Shown here: piece by piece, positions 61,801 to 64,000 of the stretch | How positions within the stretch are numbered: position 1 is the first letter of the stretch | Layout of the letters: each line of letters begins with the position of its first letter | Source: Certhia americana | Taxonomy: Eukaryota > Chordata > Aves > Passeriformes > Certhiidae | NCBI GenBank assembly: GCA_018697195.1 | Contig: CM031858.1 | Location: forward strand, 93,233,568 to 93,297,567 | Reading direction: 5' to 3' | Length of the DNA stretch: 64,000 nucleotides | Notes under the pieces: generated by a model | Databases searched by the model: none | Told to the model about the DNA's origin: nothing | Seen by the model: only the letters and a program-made list of their open reading frames with translations | Made by a program: the position numbers and the translations under genes

Positions 61801-63205
61801 GTAATTTAAAATAAATTGGCCCAAACCAAAGACTAACTGTAGCTGGAACAATGAAAAGGAGCCTTGGGGAGCTCTCAAGCAAGAATGGTAAGGAAAAAAC
61901 TGACAGCTGGAGGCCAAAAGGAGGGACAAGCAAGGGGTGAAATGTGTCATACGCAGAGAAAACAACCTGAGAAAAGTTGAGGTCAGCCCTCAGCTACTCT
62001 GGTGCCCAAAGTGTAGACTATCCTTGCTCCTCTGACTTCAGTATGCTGTTATCAGGGGACACATACAGTCCACAGAGAAAAGCAGGCTTAAACCCCACTG
62101 ATTTATAGATTAGGGCACGCTTTGAATACACCTTTTAAAATAAAACTTCAAAATTGATATTTGAATTGCTTAATCAAGATGGCTGCTTTTGGATTTTTAT
62201 TTCAGCCTAGTTTTCCTGCCTTGTTTCTGTATGTTTTAGCAATCCTGTGCCAGGCTTGAAGGATACCACCGCTGCTGAGAAATCAGACCTGGATTTCCTA
62301 GTTCAGACCACTCCTTTCATGTAGTAAACACAAACCACCAGAGCTGAATTCCTTCTGAAGCCTTCACAGACCAGTCCCCAAAGTACACATGGAAACCAGT
62401 CTGTCAGCTTGTCTTCAGGTGGCTGTGTGTGGCACTGCCATGTCAGGGCCCAGGACTGCAGCTTGACAAGGGCATGAAAAGATGAGGCAATTGGTGCTGT
62501 AAGCACTGCAAGGCTGAATGCCATTTGGTACACAATGGAGAGCTGCTTTGTGCACATGAGCAGTGTCCAGGCACCTCCACAGCTTTGCAGACAGCCCTGG
62601 CTTCGATCAAACTGGGTAAATCCTGGGAAGAGCCAGCTGCCATTGACTATGAGTCAGGACTGCTGACAGACTGACAGCACTACAGCCAGCTGAAAGTCAG
62701 CACTACTCAAGTTACTATGAGCAGACTTAAAGCTTGAAAATTTGTCATATTTCCATCCTCAGATATATTGAGCACTTCTACTTTTTTGTGCATGGGCATT
62801 TCTGCTGGGTCTTGGGTTGAGCTTCAGCTTTGCTGACCCTGATACAAGCCAGCCTTCTTTCAAAGGGGTGCCCAGACACCTGCACCAAGTACTTTCTGTG
62901 CAAGAAGAGTAAAAAATGAGCTGTAAACTCATCCCTAGAGCTGAGTTCATGAAAAGTGCCATCTATAGCACAAAAAGTGAGCTTATTTCTAATGCTTTTC
63001 ACATAGTGTAATCTCCTACTTTGCTTAATGAATTGTAGATGTTCAATCTGAAGAAGGTAGTGAGATTTTAGACATCAGGCATTTTGCACGTCCTAGAAAG
63101 TTTATACCAGGAAACTTATACTGTACCTGTACCACTTCCATCCGATCGTTCTGAGCTCATTGTTGTGTCAAAAGACTCTCTGGGAGTTGTGTCATTCCCA
63201 AGTTT
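52673..63205 (-). CDS. CARMIL1: CARMIL1 C-terminal tail (gene enters from the right; 3' exons only)
   Basis: CARMIL1 (LRRC16A) is a large cytosolic/plasma-membrane protein that uncouples capping protein from actin barbed ends and supports lamellipodia. In the known family the PH-like domain, leucine-rich repeats and capping-protein-binding region lie upstream, outside this window. Here four clear exons (63127-63205, 60164-60397, 57402-57536, 52673-52809) join in constant phase 1 to about 194 residues of the proline/serine-rich tail. A fifth in-phase exon (55653-55838) is a candidate cassette. Recognisable human-like segments are SSPKVALLPPVLKKVPSDKE and the terminal KDGHQGSKSSDSGEEAD followed by FIFV. 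PxxP stretches such as RPTVPQKPR could bind SH3 domains, since the family tail is reported to bind a myosin-I SH3. The gene is upstream of SCGN on the same strand. Confidence 0.93.
52810..55652 (-). other. CARMIL1 last intron (downstream of the cassette exon)
   Basis: No repeat or conserved gene recognised. It contains a 77-base exon-like block at 55072-55148 with good splice sites but a stop in the expected frame. Confidence 0.7.
55653..55838 (-). CDS. CARMIL1: Candidate CARMIL1 cassette exon, 62 codons
   Basis: A 186-base open block, exactly 62 codons, with acceptor GGGCTTACAG and donor CTG|GTTAGA. It takes phase 1 in and gives phase 1 out, so it can be included or skipped without frame change between the exons at 57402 and 52809. 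It encodes EQLRSINESFSLLEQTGDCQ, followed by acidic/Ser/Thr-rich sequence ending MAQPTS. The peptide looks protein-like, with a short amphipathic N-terminal part. I do not recall it from the main human isoform, so it may be alternative or bird-specific. Confidence 0.6.
57402..57536 (-). CDS. CARMIL1: CARMIL1 tail exon, conserved PPVLKKVPSDKE segment
   Basis: A 135-base exon (45 codons), phase 1 to phase 1; acceptor ACTCCACAG, donor AAG|GTAGGA. It encodes EDAPESPSGPSSPKVALLPP, then VLKKVPSDKEKEGQSS and RSFSQE. This is the segment that most clearly identifies the gene as CARMIL1. Confidence 0.95.
57537..60163 (-). other. CARMIL1 intron
   Basis: A 2.6-kb intron between the 60164 and 57536 exons. 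No repeat or extra exon that I can support. Confidence 0.8.
60164..60397 (-). CDS. CARMIL1: CARMIL1 tail exon, proline-rich
   Basis: A 234-base exon (78 codons), phase 1 to phase 1; acceptor TTTATTTCAG, donor CTG|GTGAGA. It begins VPKQQQTLPESRF and ends RPTVPQKPRSASRT. It contains basic and PxxP motifs, including SPKPPLQSTKP and GRPTVPQKPR. Low-complexity Lys/Ala/Ser in the middle suggests a disordered linker. Confidence 0.92.
60398..63126 (-). other. CARMIL1 intron
   Basis: A 2.7-kb intron. The short open frames near 61.2-61.7 kb show no recognisable protein and no phase-matched splice sites that I could identify. Confidence 0.8.
63127..63205 (-). CDS. CARMIL1: CARMIL1 tail exon (rightmost in window)
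   Basis: A 79-base exon: acceptor CACACTTTCAG, phase 0 in; donor ACAG|GTACAG, phase 1 out. It encodes KLGNDTTPRESFDTTMSSER and then SDGSGT. It is serine/threonine-rich with no folded domain. It belongs to CARMIL1 by phase and position; I recognise the later exons more firmly. Confidence 0.85.
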
Positions 63206-64000
63206 CTGAAAGTGTGAGAAAAGCTCTTAGATTAGTATCATACTTGCAATTAATACAACTCAGTGGTCCTTTTAAGAAAAACCCTCTAATTTGGATGCTG
63301 TGAGGCAGAGAAATCAGTGATAGCAAGAAATGGTGCATTCTCTTTCCTTGTTTCAGATACTGGAGAGCTCAGTGGGAAGGAAACTACCTGATTTGGTACA
63401 ATCTTTGGTACAAGAAACTACTACTGTTTGGTACAAACAAACCTGATTTGTACCTAACACTGCCAGATGCCTATCAGAGTGCAATGACACACTGCCTCCT
63501 TTGTGACAGGTCTCCTACTGCACAGGGGTTGAAACTGTAGGTGCTAGCTGGAAACAGCCTTTTCTCCAAAGATAGTGGTGTATCTAAAACTCCTTGTTTG
63601 AAATAAAAACCTTTTTCTAGAAGATCTAGATTTTGAATATGACTGCTGAATTGATCTTATGCTCTTCTACACAGAAGAATAACTTCTTATTTTAAATAAA
63701 ACTACAACTACAGAAGTAGCAGTACTCACATATTTATAGGATTCCTCTAAATACCAACAGACCTTACTTACTGGAAAAGTGTTTAAATCTACCCACCACA
63801 AACACCTCTGAGTGCTCACTACCTCAAAAGAAAGAGGACTTCTGGTTTATGTGCTGATATTTTGCCTCTCTTCTATTGTCAAAAATAGGTTTCCTAACAT
63901 CTTGGCCTCAAAAAAACCCCCCAAAACAACTGTAGAGACTTTTGTCATGTCATAGATAAGTGAGCCCTGTATATTCATCAGGATAAGCTTAGATGTGCAG
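63206..64000 (-). other. CARMIL1 intron, running off the window
   Basis: No further exon seen. The rest of CARMIL1, with its PH-like domain, leucine-rich repeats and capping-protein-binding region, must lie to the right. Confidence 0.7.

Noticed and set aside
1..64000. CRISPR arrays, operons, phage or plasmid features
   Set aside because: The window is vertebrate genomic DNA with introns and CR1/LTR repeats; no regularly spaced direct repeats were seen.

Overview
This window looks like nuclear DNA from a bird, probably a songbird (passerine). The signs are small exons separated by kilobase-scale introns with vertebrate splice signals, several decayed CR1 LINE fragments (the dominant avian LINE) with ATTCTATG-like 3' ends, and solo LTRs of avian endogenous-retrovirus type. 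There are no operons, no CRISPR array and no prokaryotic features. Gene names rest on protein sequence recognition; the organism is an inference from the repeats.

Two protein-coding genes are present, both on the minus strand and in head-to-tail order. From right to left: (1) about 63.2-51.8 kb holds the last exons and 3' UTR of CARMIL1 (LRRC16A), a large leucine-rich-repeat regulator of actin capping protein. Only the proline/serine-rich C-terminal tail lies in the window. (2) About 51.8-42.7 kb is a 9-kb intergenic stretch with no recognisable gene. (3) A CpG island at about 42.17-42.65 kb marks the promoter and first exon of SCGN. (4) 42,357 to 15,537 holds the complete 11-exon coding sequence of SCGN (secretagogin), a six-EF-hand calcium sensor. 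All junctions are phase-consistent and give a 273-residue protein. (5) About 15.06 kb leftwards to 0.72 kb is intergenic DNA with scattered repeats. (6) The left edge, 1-717, is the 3' part of a CR1 LINE. The CARMIL1-SCGN order and orientation match the human 6p22 arrangement as I recall it.

The genes do not form a functional unit. CARMIL1 acts at the plasma membrane on actin dynamics, and SCGN is a cytosolic Ca2+ sensor of neuroendocrine cells; they are only syntenic neighbours. The main observations worth a second look are: a required GC-AG splice donor on SCGN intron 1; a first EF-hand loop that looks canonical here; a phase-preserving 62-residue candidate cassette exon in the CARMIL1 tail; a possible terminating exon just downstream of it; an atypical GTCTGT donor after SCGN exon 4; CR1 pieces close to SCGN splice sites; and a GAGT x19 microsatellite that seems to have grown from an LTR-internal seed. 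I did not find a new biological system here.
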